From positions 1 through 64,000 of the forward strand of contig CAKVLI010000006.1 of NCBI GenBank assembly GCA_934757155.1: a stretch of DNA of 64,000 bases, given 5' to 3'. Both the position numbers and the translations under genes were made by a program. Below are positions 44,578 through 52,355 of this stretch, piece after piece. The first letter of the stretch is position 1. Each line of letters starts with the position of its first letter. The notes under the pieces are model-generated. The model did not search any database. It was given only the letters and a program-made list of their open reading frames with translations, and had not been told where the DNA came from. This stretch comes from an uncultured Candidatus Melainabacteria bacterium. Its GTDB lineage: Bacteria > Cyanobacteriota > Vampirovibrionia > Gastranaerophilales > Gastranaerophilaceae.

Positions 44578-46191
44578 CTAACCTCCCAATGTCATTAATG
44601 TATCCAGACAACTGTTACACACATTAAACACCTGTGCGGATGCAGCATACGCCGTTTGGTATTTAACCAAATCTACAAGCTCTTCATTCAAATCAACACC
44701 ATTATTCGCTTTAATCTGACTTTGAATAGAATCTACAATGTCAGATTGAGTGTCATAAAGTGTTTTAGTAGTATTGCCAGCAGCCGCGACCTTGCCTACA
44801 AGTGATGTGTAGTAATCAGGAATAGACATACCATTAAGTTCGGTGTACTTTTCGGTTCTTGTTCCCAACATTGCAGCTGCGTTTTGTGCATTACCGACAG
44901 CGTTAATATCGAAATTATCATCTTTACCAAAATATGCACAGGCGATCTTCCAACACCCGTCATCTGTCAACAAATCACCGTTCAAAGAAATATTACCAGC
45001 CGTAATCCCTTGACCAGTACCGTCTTTTCCGACGAACAGAAGATTGTCAGCATCTGTCGCCTTTAATTCTCCGGTGTTGTCAGGATTAATACAATACGCA
45101 CCTTGTCTTGTGTTAAGGTTGTTGAAAATATCCGCAAAAGTTTGAGCCAAACCGTTAAGAATTGATTGAACTTTTCCGACATTCATACCATCACCATTCA
45201 AGTCAGCTGAATGTAACATTCCACCCAATGCACCACCCTTGATTTGGCTGTTTGCATCTTTTACAAGTACTTTTGTTGTATCTCCTGTTTTGTCAACAAT
45301 ACTGATTACTGCAGCTTCTCTAGGTGAACCGTCATCATTAATCCAATCATCCGGATAAGTAATACCGTTTGCATCGCAATATGATTTCGCAGTCTGGATA
45401 TCCAATTGACCAGTAACTACAGAACCTCTTACCAGTGCAGTATCTCCCACATAAAGATTAACTGTCCCATTTGCCCTTTCTTCCGCCGTGAAATCCACAA
45501 ACTCAGCAAGGTCGTTCAAAATCATGTCACGTTTGTCTAACAAATTGTTAGCTGTCAACGTACCTGTTTGAGTAACCTGCAACGCTTTGTTAACTTCTGC
45601 CAATTCATTAAGTTTATTATTGAAGTTTTGGTAGTATATATAAATCTTGGAACCTTCTAAAGCCTCTTGGGAAACACCGTCACCCAAAGCTTTTGAAGTT
45701 AATTCATCCAACTGCTGGCTCTTTGAGTTCATAACAGAAACAAAAGATTTTGCAGTTTCGATAAAGTTTACACGAGCAGTAGAGCTTGCAGGATATTCAT
45801 TGAGGTTGTTCAAAGCTTCATAGAATTTGGAAAGCGCACCATCAATACCTTCTCCTTCAAGGTCATTGAAGATATTAGCCAAGTCGCCAAGGTTGCCAAG
45901 CTGCTGTTCGTATTCTTTCAATTTGGAAAGCTCGTTTCTGTAATAATTATTCAAATAATCGTCGTTATAACGCATTACATTCGCAATCATAACCCCGCCG
46001 TTTGAGCGAATTTGGGCAGTAACGTTATTACCGATAGCACCGGCAATGTTTCTCGTCGCAAGGTTGACTTTCTGCTTAGAATAACCTTCAGTATTCATGT
46101 TCGCAACGTTATGCGAAACAACACTAATCGCTTTTTCATTCACAGAAAGTGCGTTTGATGAAATGTTTAATGCTGAAAATAAGCTAACCAT
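44578..46191 (-). CDS. flgK: Hook-associated protein FlgK (HAP1)
   Basis: 537 aa. Starts LFSALNISSNALSVNEKAISVVSHNVANMNTEGYS, the rod/hook-family N-terminal motif, and ends ELVDLVKYQTAYAASAQVF with a C-terminal coil. The central part has HAP1-type GGALGGML and GQGITAGNISLN. It lies between flgN and flgL. Confidence 0.93.
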   Translation of the reverse strand: MVSLFSALNISSNALSVNEKAISVVSHNVANMNTEGYSKQKVNLATRNIAGAIGNNVTAQIRSNGGVMIANVMRYNDDYLNNYYRNELSKLKEYEQQLGNLGDLANIFNDLEGEGIDGALSKFYEALNNLNEYPASSTARVNFIETAKSFVSVMNSKSQQLDELTSKALGDGVSQEALEGSKIYIYYQNFNNKLNELAEVNKALQVTQTGTLTANNLLDKRDMILNDLAEFVDFTAEERANGTVNLYVGDTALVRGSVVTGQLDIQTAKSYCDANGITYPDDWINDDGSPREAAVISIVDKTGDTTKVLVKDANSQIKGGALGGMLHSADLNGDGMNVGKVQSILNGLAQTFADIFNNLNTRQGAYCINPDNTGELKATDADNLLFVGKDGTGQGITAGNISLNGDLLTDDGCWKIACAYFGKDDNFDINAVGNAQNAAAMLGTRTEKYTELNGMSIPDYYTSLVGKVAAAGNTTKTLYDTQSDIVDSIQSQIKANNGVDLNEELVDLVKYQTAYAASAQVFNVCNSCLDTLMTLGG

Positions 46192-46244
46192 TTTTTACCT
46201 CATTGTATTAAATTAGTTCTGTCCATCCATGGCATACAATACCG

Positions 46245-46742
46245 TTAGATTTCTTCGTTTATTGTCCACATGTCTAAATCATGTGTGTCTGTTTTACCTG
46301 CTCCGTTGTAATTACTTCCTTGAGGAGCAAATGCATCAACAATTGTTTCCAACATCTTGTTAGTCATTGTTATGCCATGCTTTAGTAATTCCACATTTTG
46401 ATTATTTAATAACGCTAATTCCTTAAAAATGTTACAAATCTTTACTTTTCTTAACATTAGAGGCTCTTCAAACTCACTTTGATTTTCGTTCGCAAAGCTT
46501 ATAAAATCTGACATACAGCCATCCTTACCAAGAAGCTCCATGGATGCGTTTTTTCTCATGTTGTTCAGCTTAACAATTGTGTTATTTGTTGCCAAAATTT
46601 TGTTATCAAGAACTCCCAAGTCGTCAGATTTTGCTTTTTTCAAGATTTCTCTCTTCTCTGCGAACAAATCTCTGAGTTTTGTATATGCGTCCAACTCTTT
46701 GTCAAGGACCGAAATTAGTTTTTTAAATTTGTCTTTATACAT
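46245..46742 (-). CDS. flgN: FlgN-like flagellar export chaperone
   Basis: 165 aa, all helical, starting KFKKLISVLDKELDAYTKLRDLFAEKREIL, the FlgN pattern. FlgN holds FlgK and FlgL before export, and its gene is directly upstream of flgK here. The C-terminal tail is polar (YNGAGKTDTHDLD). Confidence 0.75.
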   Translation of the reverse strand: MYKDKFKKLISVLDKELDAYTKLRDLFAEKREILKKAKSDDLGVLDNKILATNNTIVKLNNMRKNASMELLGKDGCMSDFISFANENQSEFEEPLMLRKVKICNIFKELALLNNQNVELLKHGITMTNKMLETIVDAFAPQGSNYNGAGKTDTHDLDMWTINEEI

Positions 46743-46756
46743 TTCTCCACCCGTTA

Positions 46757-47365
46757 TTAGAACAAATATCTGATAAATCTGTTGAATATACCTTCGTTTT
46801 GACTTCTTGATATTGAACCTCTGCCAGAGAGTGCAAACTGAAGATTAGAAACGTTGTATGAATAGATTTCTCCATTTTGGTTAAGCCAACGAGGGTCGAC
46901 TACACCGGTTACAATAAAGTCCATTCTTTCGTTTCCGTTCACGATAGTTTTCTTACCCTGAACTGAAAGATTGCCGTTCGGAAGCTGTTGAACAACCTGA
47001 CAAGCAATTTTATCACCCAAAGTCATTGAACGTGAACCTGTTGCAGAGTTTGAAACTTCGTTTGAACCGCCATAACCGTTAGAATCTTTAACGGAGAAGC
47101 CAAACCACTTATTTATGAATGAAGTGAAGGTATCAACCGTATTAGATTCTTTTGCAGATGAATATGACAAATTGTCATTCATTGAAATATTTTCACTCAT
47201 AACAATTGAAACCAAATCACCTATTTGATGCGCCTGAACACCACCAAACAAAGAACGGGGAACTCCCGCATAATGTTGACTTGCACCAAGCGTAAACAGT
47301 GATTCCGCATTAACGGAAATAACCGTCATCATTAATATTGCAATTGAAACTAATACTTTTTTCAT
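46757..47365 (-). CDS. flgH: Flagellar L-ring protein FlgH
   Basis: 202 aa. A signal peptide (KKVLVSIAILMMTVISVNA) is followed by the FlgH core: HQIGDLVSIVMSENISM, LGDKIACQVVQQLPNGNLSVQGKKTI, ITGVVDPRWL-type (VTGVVDPRWLNQNGEI) and SGRGSISRSQ. FlgH is normally a lipoprotein, but no lipobox Cys is present after the signal peptide. Its presence with FlgI indicates an outer membrane. Confidence 0.92.
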   Translation of the reverse strand: MKKVLVSIAILMMTVISVNAESLFTLGASQHYAGVPRSLFGGVQAHQIGDLVSIVMSENISMNDNLSYSSAKESNTVDTFTSFINKWFGFSVKDSNGYGGSNEVSNSATGSRSMTLGDKIACQVVQQLPNGNLSVQGKKTIVNGNERMDFIVTGVVDPRWLNQNGEIYSYNVSNLQFALSGRGSISRSQNEGIFNRFIRYLF

Positions 47366-47381
47366 CTTCTAATCCCCAAGA

Positions 47382-47660
47382 TTATGCCAAATACTCAGCA
47401 ATTACACTTCTACCATACATCAACCCGTATTTTATGTCCTCATCTGAAATATTGAATTCTCCGACATATTCCGCGCATTTTCTGATATCCGCTACATCTA
47501 CTCTATTCAAAAGCCCTTTCGGAGCAACTGTTGACGTTTCGCGAGTCCCTTCTGTTTGCACTTCAGCCTCTTTCGGCTTCAACAAGTTTGAAGAACTTCT
47601 CAGCGCATTTACTGCCGAAAATCTTTGTACGTTATCGCTTTGTCCTACTGATGATATCAT
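47382..47660 (-). CDS. Small protein in the flagellar operon, FlgM-like candidate
   Basis: 92 aa. A disordered Ser/Thr/Glu-rich first half and a short helical C terminus (DVADIRKCAEYVGEFNISDEDI ends in a GLMYGRSVIAEYL helix). Size and layout recall the anti-sigma factor FlgM, often encoded near flgK/flgN, but key FlgM motifs are not clear. It lies between flgJ-like and flgH genes. Confidence 0.35.
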   Translation of the reverse strand: MISSVGQSDNVQRFSAVNALRSSSNLLKPKEAEVQTEGTRETSTVAPKGLLNRVDVADIRKCAEYVGEFNISDEDIKYGLMYGRSVIAEYLA

Positions 47661-47687
47661 TTTTGCTCCTTTAGCTTCTTGTTTTTA

Positions 47688-48041
47688 TTACGCCCCTACG
47701 TATTTTTCCATTTGTTTGTAAATTTGATCTGCAAAACCGAATGTTGTTCTCGGATTACTTGCCAAATCGTGTCCCATTTGTTGATAAACAATTGATTTGA
47801 AAGTATCAACATATTGAGTTTTTTCTCCAAAAATACCGCCTTCGTGGTCAACTGTCTTGTCCATTTCGGAAAGCATTTTTGTTATAAAAATTGATTCAAA
47901 TTCTTCCGCAGCCTTTCTCAATTGTGCCTTAGAGTCACCTGCCTCTTTAATTCTGTTATACAAAACCTGATCGGAGTTAACAGTTCTGGCATTATTCAGA
48001 CCGCTTTTAATCATATCAATTGTAGGTGTTGAAAAATCCAT
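47688..48041 (-). CDS. flgJ: Rod-binding protein, FlgJ N-terminal type
   Basis: 117 aa. Contains AAEEFESIFITKMLSEMDKTV followed by GIFGEKTQYVDTFKSIVYQQMG, the FlgJ rod-capping domain. The muramidase half is absent and seems replaced by the separate transglycosylase gene at 51568. Confidence 0.85.
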   Translation of the reverse strand: MDFSTPTIDMIKSGLNNARTVNSDQVLYNRIKEAGDSKAQLRKAAEEFESIFITKMLSEMDKTVDHEGGIFGEKTQYVDTFKSIVYQQMGHDLASNPRTTFGFADQIYKQMEKYVGA

Positions 48042-48057
48042 CTTTTAACCTCCTTCC

Positions 48058-49161
48058 TTATATAACAATTAACTCAGCTTGAAGACTTCCTGATTTTTTG
48101 AGTGCCTGTAGAATTGAAATTAAATCCACAGGTGCAACTCCGATTGAGTTTAAAGCTCTTACCAAATCATTCAAGTTGCTGTTCGCAGGCATTTGAACCA
48201 AACTTCCGGGAGCTTTATTTATCTGAATATCAGAGTTTGAAAATCCGACTGTCGCACCGTTTGCAAAGCTGTTCGGCTGAGAAACATCGTTTGTTGTAGA
48301 AACTGTTACCGTAATATTTCCGTGAGCAACCGCAGCAGGTAGAAGTTTTACGTCAGAGCCGATTACAACAGTTCCTGTTCTTTCGTTTACGACAACTTTT
48401 GCTCTTTCAAGGGTCGGAGAAACCTCCATATTTTCAATCAAAGATACAAATGTTACTCTGTCATTAATAAATCTTTGAGGAATCTTCACCTTAACTGAGC
48501 TTCCGTCAATCGCTTGAGCAGGAGCAAGTTTTGAAACTGTGTTGGCAATTCTTGAAACAAGTGTGTAATCAGATTTGTCCAAACAAAGAGTGATAGAATC
48601 TTCGTCCCCAATTTCTGTGTAAATATCACGTTCAATTATCGCACCCCCTGGGATACGTCCTGAAGTTGTAATCGCTGTTCTAGCTGAGGAGCCACCAGCA
48701 ATCTTGTTAATACCGCCTACTGATAAAGGACCTTGCGCAACTGCAACAGCCTCACCGTTTGGAGCTTTTAGAATTGTTTGAACAAGAACACCGCCTTCAA
48801 GACTCTTTGCATCGGCGATTGCTGAAACTGTTACATCGATTTTGTCCCCGTTTTTAGAAAACGGTGGAACTGTAGCAGTTACAATAACAGCAGCTGACGC
48901 ACCTTTTTGGATGTAGTTTTCTTGTTCAATTACGGTACCCAAATTTCTCAAAAGCATTTTGTTTGTAATCTGAGTTGAACGAGAGTTGTCACCTGTCCCG
49001 GGAAGACCGACTACAACACCATATCCGACAAGTTGGTTTTCTCTGACTCCTTTAATATGAGTCAAATCCATAATTCTAACCTTCGCGTCTATAGCTGATG
49101 CCGGCAATAATCCTGTAAACATAGTTAATATCAATACTAAAGAGAAAATTCTTTTAATCAT
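48058..49161 (-). CDS. flgI: Flagellar P-ring protein FlgI
   Basis: 367 aa with a signal peptide (IFSLVLILTMFTGLLPASAID). Motifs VRIMDLTHIKGVRENQLVGYGVVVGLPGTGD and ERDIYTEIGDEDSITLCL and the C-terminal APVDLISILQALKKSGSLQAEL are diagnostic. It overlaps flgA by 4 nt. Confidence 0.95.
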   Translation of the reverse strand: MIKRIFSLVLILTMFTGLLPASAIDAKVRIMDLTHIKGVRENQLVGYGVVVGLPGTGDNSRSTQITNKMLLRNLGTVIEQENYIQKGASAAVIVTATVPPFSKNGDKIDVTVSAIADAKSLEGGVLVQTILKAPNGEAVAVAQGPLSVGGINKIAGGSSARTAITTSGRIPGGAIIERDIYTEIGDEDSITLCLDKSDYTLVSRIANTVSKLAPAQAIDGSSVKVKIPQRFINDRVTFVSLIENMEVSPTLERAKVVVNERTGTVVIGSDVKLLPAAVAHGNITVTVSTTNDVSQPNSFANGATVGFSNSDIQINKAPGSLVQMPANSNLNDLVRALNSIGVAPVDLISILQALKKSGSLQAELIVI

Positions 49162-49862
49162 ATACTCACCAATACCCTATTCTCGCCTATAACTTTTCCG
49201 TTATAAACCCTTTTAAAATTCTTATTTTCAACGTTTATGTAATCACCGCACATACCGTCCGCCATAGCAGTACCGTCAATGGTAATCATAACTGCACCGT
49301 TTGATACGAAGAATATGCGAACTGCGCCGTTTCTTTCAACATCCGGACGCATTTTTACAAAACGTTTATCAATAATTTCACCCTTTTGGAATGCTTTTTT
49401 CGCAGACATTTCTTTATTTAGCATTTTTTCTGAAAGAACATAATCCATTCTTTGAGAAACATCAATCTTTTTAACAACGGTTGTCTCATTGTTTATAGCT
49501 TGCTCACGGTTAATAAAATCCGCAGCCACAAGAACTTCCTTGTATACAATTGTTTGTGCAGGAAGATTAAGAGTTCTTACAAAAGCGTCGTTCACATAAA
49601 CATCTACTCTTTTTATATCTCTCGGAACGATTTTATCTCCGCCTTGAACAATCTTGTAAGTAATTTTTCCGTCAGGCAAAGTCAACTGAGCAAAAGGTGT
49701 TGCCGTAATTTTAACTTCAACATCAGCGTCAGTCATCTTCTTATAATTAGCAGTAAGTTGGTTTGCAATTTGTGATTTAACAGCAGCAGAAGTGACGGTT
49801 TGAGCGTTTGCACTCATTACCGTCGTCATTATTATTAAAGCTGTCATTACAAATTTTTTCAT
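49158..49862 (-). CDS. flgA: P-ring assembly chaperone FlgA
   Basis: 234 aa. Signal peptide (KKFVMTALIIMTTVMSANA), then the SAF-type C-terminal domain: VLVAADFINREQAI, KKAFQKGEIIDKRFVK, AVRIFFVSNGAVMITIDGTAM and the end YNGKVIGENRVLV. It assists FlgI assembly in the periplasm. Confidence 0.9.
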   Translation of the reverse strand: MKKFVMTALIIMTTVMSANAQTVTSAAVKSQIANQLTANYKKMTDADVEVKITATPFAQLTLPDGKITYKIVQGGDKIVPRDIKRVDVYVNDAFVRTLNLPAQTIVYKEVLVAADFINREQAINNETTVVKKIDVSQRMDYVLSEKMLNKEMSAKKAFQKGEIIDKRFVKMRPDVERNGAVRIFFVSNGAVMITIDGTAMADGMCGDYINVENKNFKRVYNGKVIGENRVLVSI

Positions 49863-49890
49863 ACACTTACCAAATTTTATTTAGACTCTA

Positions 49891-50676
49891 TTAAGCCATA
49901 TTGTTAGTCAATTGCAAGATGTTGCTTGAAGAGTTAATCAATTTTGAATTTGATTCAAACGCACGTTCTGCTTTAATCAAACCAACAAGTTCATCTACAA
50001 TTTGAACGTTAGAACCTTCTAACATACATTGTTGGATTAGACCCAAACCGTTTTGCCCCGGAGTATCTTGAACAGGGTTTCCTGATGCCTGAGTTTCTTT
50101 ATAAAGGTTGTGGCCTATTGAAAGAAGTCCTGACGGGTTTTGGAATTTGACCAATTGCAGAGATCCAACAATTGACTGTTGAGTTTGTCCGGGGAGTGTT
50201 ACAGAAATATTACCGTCTTGAGTAATCGTAATTTCTGTAGCATCACGCGGGATTGAAACTGACGGCTGAATTAAAAGACCATCGTTTGTACATAACTGAC
50301 CTAATGAGTCAACCTGCAAACAGCCGTCACGAGTATAAGCCAGCGAACCGTCTTCTTTCATTACCTGCAAAAAACCTTCACCTTCGATTTCAATATCAAG
50401 CTGACGTCCTGTTGATATTGCAACACCCTGAGTGAAAACTCTTGTTGTAGCAGCTGTCTTAACACCTAATCCGATTTCAATACCGACCGGCTGGTAAGTA
50501 CCTTGGTTCATCAAAGCGCCCGGAGTTCTGGTTGCTTGTGATAACAAGTCTTGAAACTCAATTCTGGATTTTTTAAACGCAGTTGTGTTAACGTTCGCTA
50601 CGTTGTTTGCGATAACATCAAGATAGTTTTGTTGTGCTATCATGCCTGTTGCGGCTGTTGTTAATGCTCTTAACAT
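49891..50676 (-). CDS. flgG: Flagellar distal rod protein FlgG
   Basis: 261 aa, the standard length. Starts LRALTTAATGMIAQQNYLDVIANNVANVNT and has FKKSRIEFQDLLSQ, TSTGRQLDIEIEGEGFL, YTRDGCLQVD and the C-terminal NVQIVDELVGLIKAERAFESNSK. It follows the FlgF-type gene. Confidence 0.95.
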   Translation of the reverse strand: MLRALTTAATGMIAQQNYLDVIANNVANVNTTAFKKSRIEFQDLLSQATRTPGALMNQGTYQPVGIEIGLGVKTAATTRVFTQGVAISTGRQLDIEIEGEGFLQVMKEDGSLAYTRDGCLQVDSLGQLCTNDGLLIQPSVSIPRDATEITITQDGNISVTLPGQTQQSIVGSLQLVKFQNPSGLLSIGHNLYKETQASGNPVQDTPGQNGLGLIQQCMLEGSNVQIVDELVGLIKAERAFESNSKLINSSSNILQLTNNMA

Positions 50677-50745
50677 TTTATCCTCTTCCTCTTCTTGGGT
50701 CTGGTAGCCCTTTTTCTTTTGTTTTATACAACCTTAGTAGTTAGT

Positions 50746-51567
50746 TTAACTTCTCAACCTGCCGACTGAAACAGCTGTTTGAAGAAGTTCATTATTTGTA
50801 CTGACGATTTTTGTCAGTGATTCGTAATTTCGAGATGTATTAATTGTGTTAATCATTTCTCTGATTACATTGGAGTTAGAAAGCTCCAGCATTCCCTGTT
50901 GAACGCTAAATTTTTCTGCTCTTAATTCCGGATTATTCGCGATATCTCTCGGAACAAATTTTGTATCACCTACTTCAAACAAATCTTCTTTATCTGAAAA
51001 ATCAAAGATACCGATTGTTTGAAGCGGAATTTTCTGGTTATAGGAATTGATTTCAATATTACCGCTCTCCCCGATAACGATTTCCATTCTGTCACGGAAA
51101 AGTTCAGGGTCAAAATCTTCCGGAATCATTCTTATTCTGCGATTGTTTACGTCAAGAACGTATTCACCTTGATTAGTAACCAAATAATCTTGACTGTCCA
51201 CAACGAAAGAACCGTTTCTCGTGTAAGACTGGTTACCATTTACATCCTGAATTTTGAAGAAACCATCTCCTTCAATCGCAACATCATATTTGTTCCCTGT
51301 TTTCTGCAAAGCACCTTGAGAAAAGTCGTGAACATATTGCAAAGATTGAGAACCTGCGCTCAAATCTCCTAAATATCTGCTTGTATCGTTTCTTAAAATT
51401 GAACCCTCTTGAGAATACACTGCAGACTGCATAACATCTTTAAATCTCAATGCACCTCTTTTGTAACCGACTGTGTTGACATTGGCGAGATTGTTTGCAG
51501 TATTATCATTCATATCCATCAAGGCAAGCATACCTTTTGCTGCGGATTCAAGACCTCTTACTATCAT
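50746..51567 (-). CDS. flgF: FlgF/FlgG-family rod protein
   Basis: 273 aa. Starts IVRGLESAAKGMLALMDMNDNTANNLANVNTVGYK, with NKYDVAIEGDGFFKI, YTRNGSFVVDSQ and the end ELSNSNVIREMINTINTSRNYES. It is the proximal-rod FlgF candidate by position before flgG; the family is hard to split by eye. Confidence 0.85.
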   Translation of the reverse strand: MIVRGLESAAKGMLALMDMNDNTANNLANVNTVGYKRGALRFKDVMQSAVYSQEGSILRNDTSRYLGDLSAGSQSLQYVHDFSQGALQKTGNKYDVAIEGDGFFKIQDVNGNQSYTRNGSFVVDSQDYLVTNQGEYVLDVNNRRIRMIPEDFDPELFRDRMEIVIGESGNIEINSYNQKIPLQTIGIFDFSDKEDLFEVGDTKFVPRDIANNPELRAEKFSVQQGMLELSNSNVIREMINTINTSRNYESLTKIVSTNNELLQTAVSVGRLRS

Positions 51568-52116
51568 CTACATCTCCCCCTTAATTCTGTCATACTTGCT
51601 CAAAACGCTTTTTACGTAGTTTTGAGTTTCGGCATAAGGAGGAATTCCTCCGTATTTTTTAACTGCATTAGGACCTGCATTGTAAGCCGCAAGTGCAAGG
51701 GATTTATCATTCCCGAACCTGTCGAGCAAACCTTTCAGGTACTTTGTTCCGCCTTCAATGTTCTGCTCTGCATCATACGCATTTGTAACACCTAATCCCT
51801 GTGCAGTGGATGGCATTAATTGCATAAGTCCCATTGCGCCGCATTTTGAAGTCGCGTTAGGATTAAAACCTGATTCCTGATTGATAACAGCTTTTACAAA
51901 GTTTTCATCCAAACCATTTTTGTCTGCATATTTTGTAATCAAATCGTTAATTTCACTGCGTGATGTTGAATTAGAACTCTTTTTATTTTCGATAGACTTA
52001 TCAAGAATTTTTTGGAAATCTTCGTCAGGTTTTTGAGCATAGGTCATCAGTGATTGAAACTGATTTTCAATCATGTTAATACGCTGTAATGTCATATCTA
52101 AGCTCGAAAGCTGCAC
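51568..52116 (-). CDS. Lytic transglycosylase (SLT domain) of the flagellar operon
   Basis: 182 aa. An N-terminal helical stretch of about 65 residues, then the SLT fold: VKAVINQESGFNPNATSKCG (catalytic Glu), GAMGLMQLMPSTAQGLGV, NIEGGTKYLKGLLDRFG and ALAAYNAGPNAV. No signal peptide is visible. It probably opens peptidoglycan for the rod, doing the job of the FlgJ muramidase domain missing at 47688. It abuts flgF without a gap. Confidence 0.88.
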   Translation of the reverse strand: MQLSSLDMTLQRINMIENQFQSLMTYAQKPDEDFQKILDKSIENKKSSNSTSRSEINDLITKYADKNGLDENFVKAVINQESGFNPNATSKCGAMGLMQLMPSTAQGLGVTNAYDAEQNIEGGTKYLKGLLDRFGNDKSLALAAYNAGPNAVKKYGGIPPYAETQNYVKSVLSKYDRIKGEM

Positions 52117-52343
52117 CTTCCGCTCTCCTTGTTATTTACCTACCAAGTATGACGGGTTCCTTAACCCTATAATATATCTTGTAGTTTCACCTACAAGTCG
52201 GAGTATATTTACCCCCACCAAGTCTACTCTAATACTATATATTGGATTATCTGCTCGGACATCAATCAAAGGGTTGAAATTTAATTTTTGGCATAGACCA
52301 TGTGGTCAATGAGATAATGTGGTCAATGAAAAAATATTAATGC

Positions 52344-52355
52344 TATAATCTTGGT
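52344..52355 (+). promoter_or_regulatory. Extended -10 promoter of uvrA
   Basis: TGCTATAAT ends at 52349, 6 nt before the uvrA ATG. No ribosome site is present, indicating a leaderless or near-leaderless mRNA. Confidence 0.55.
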
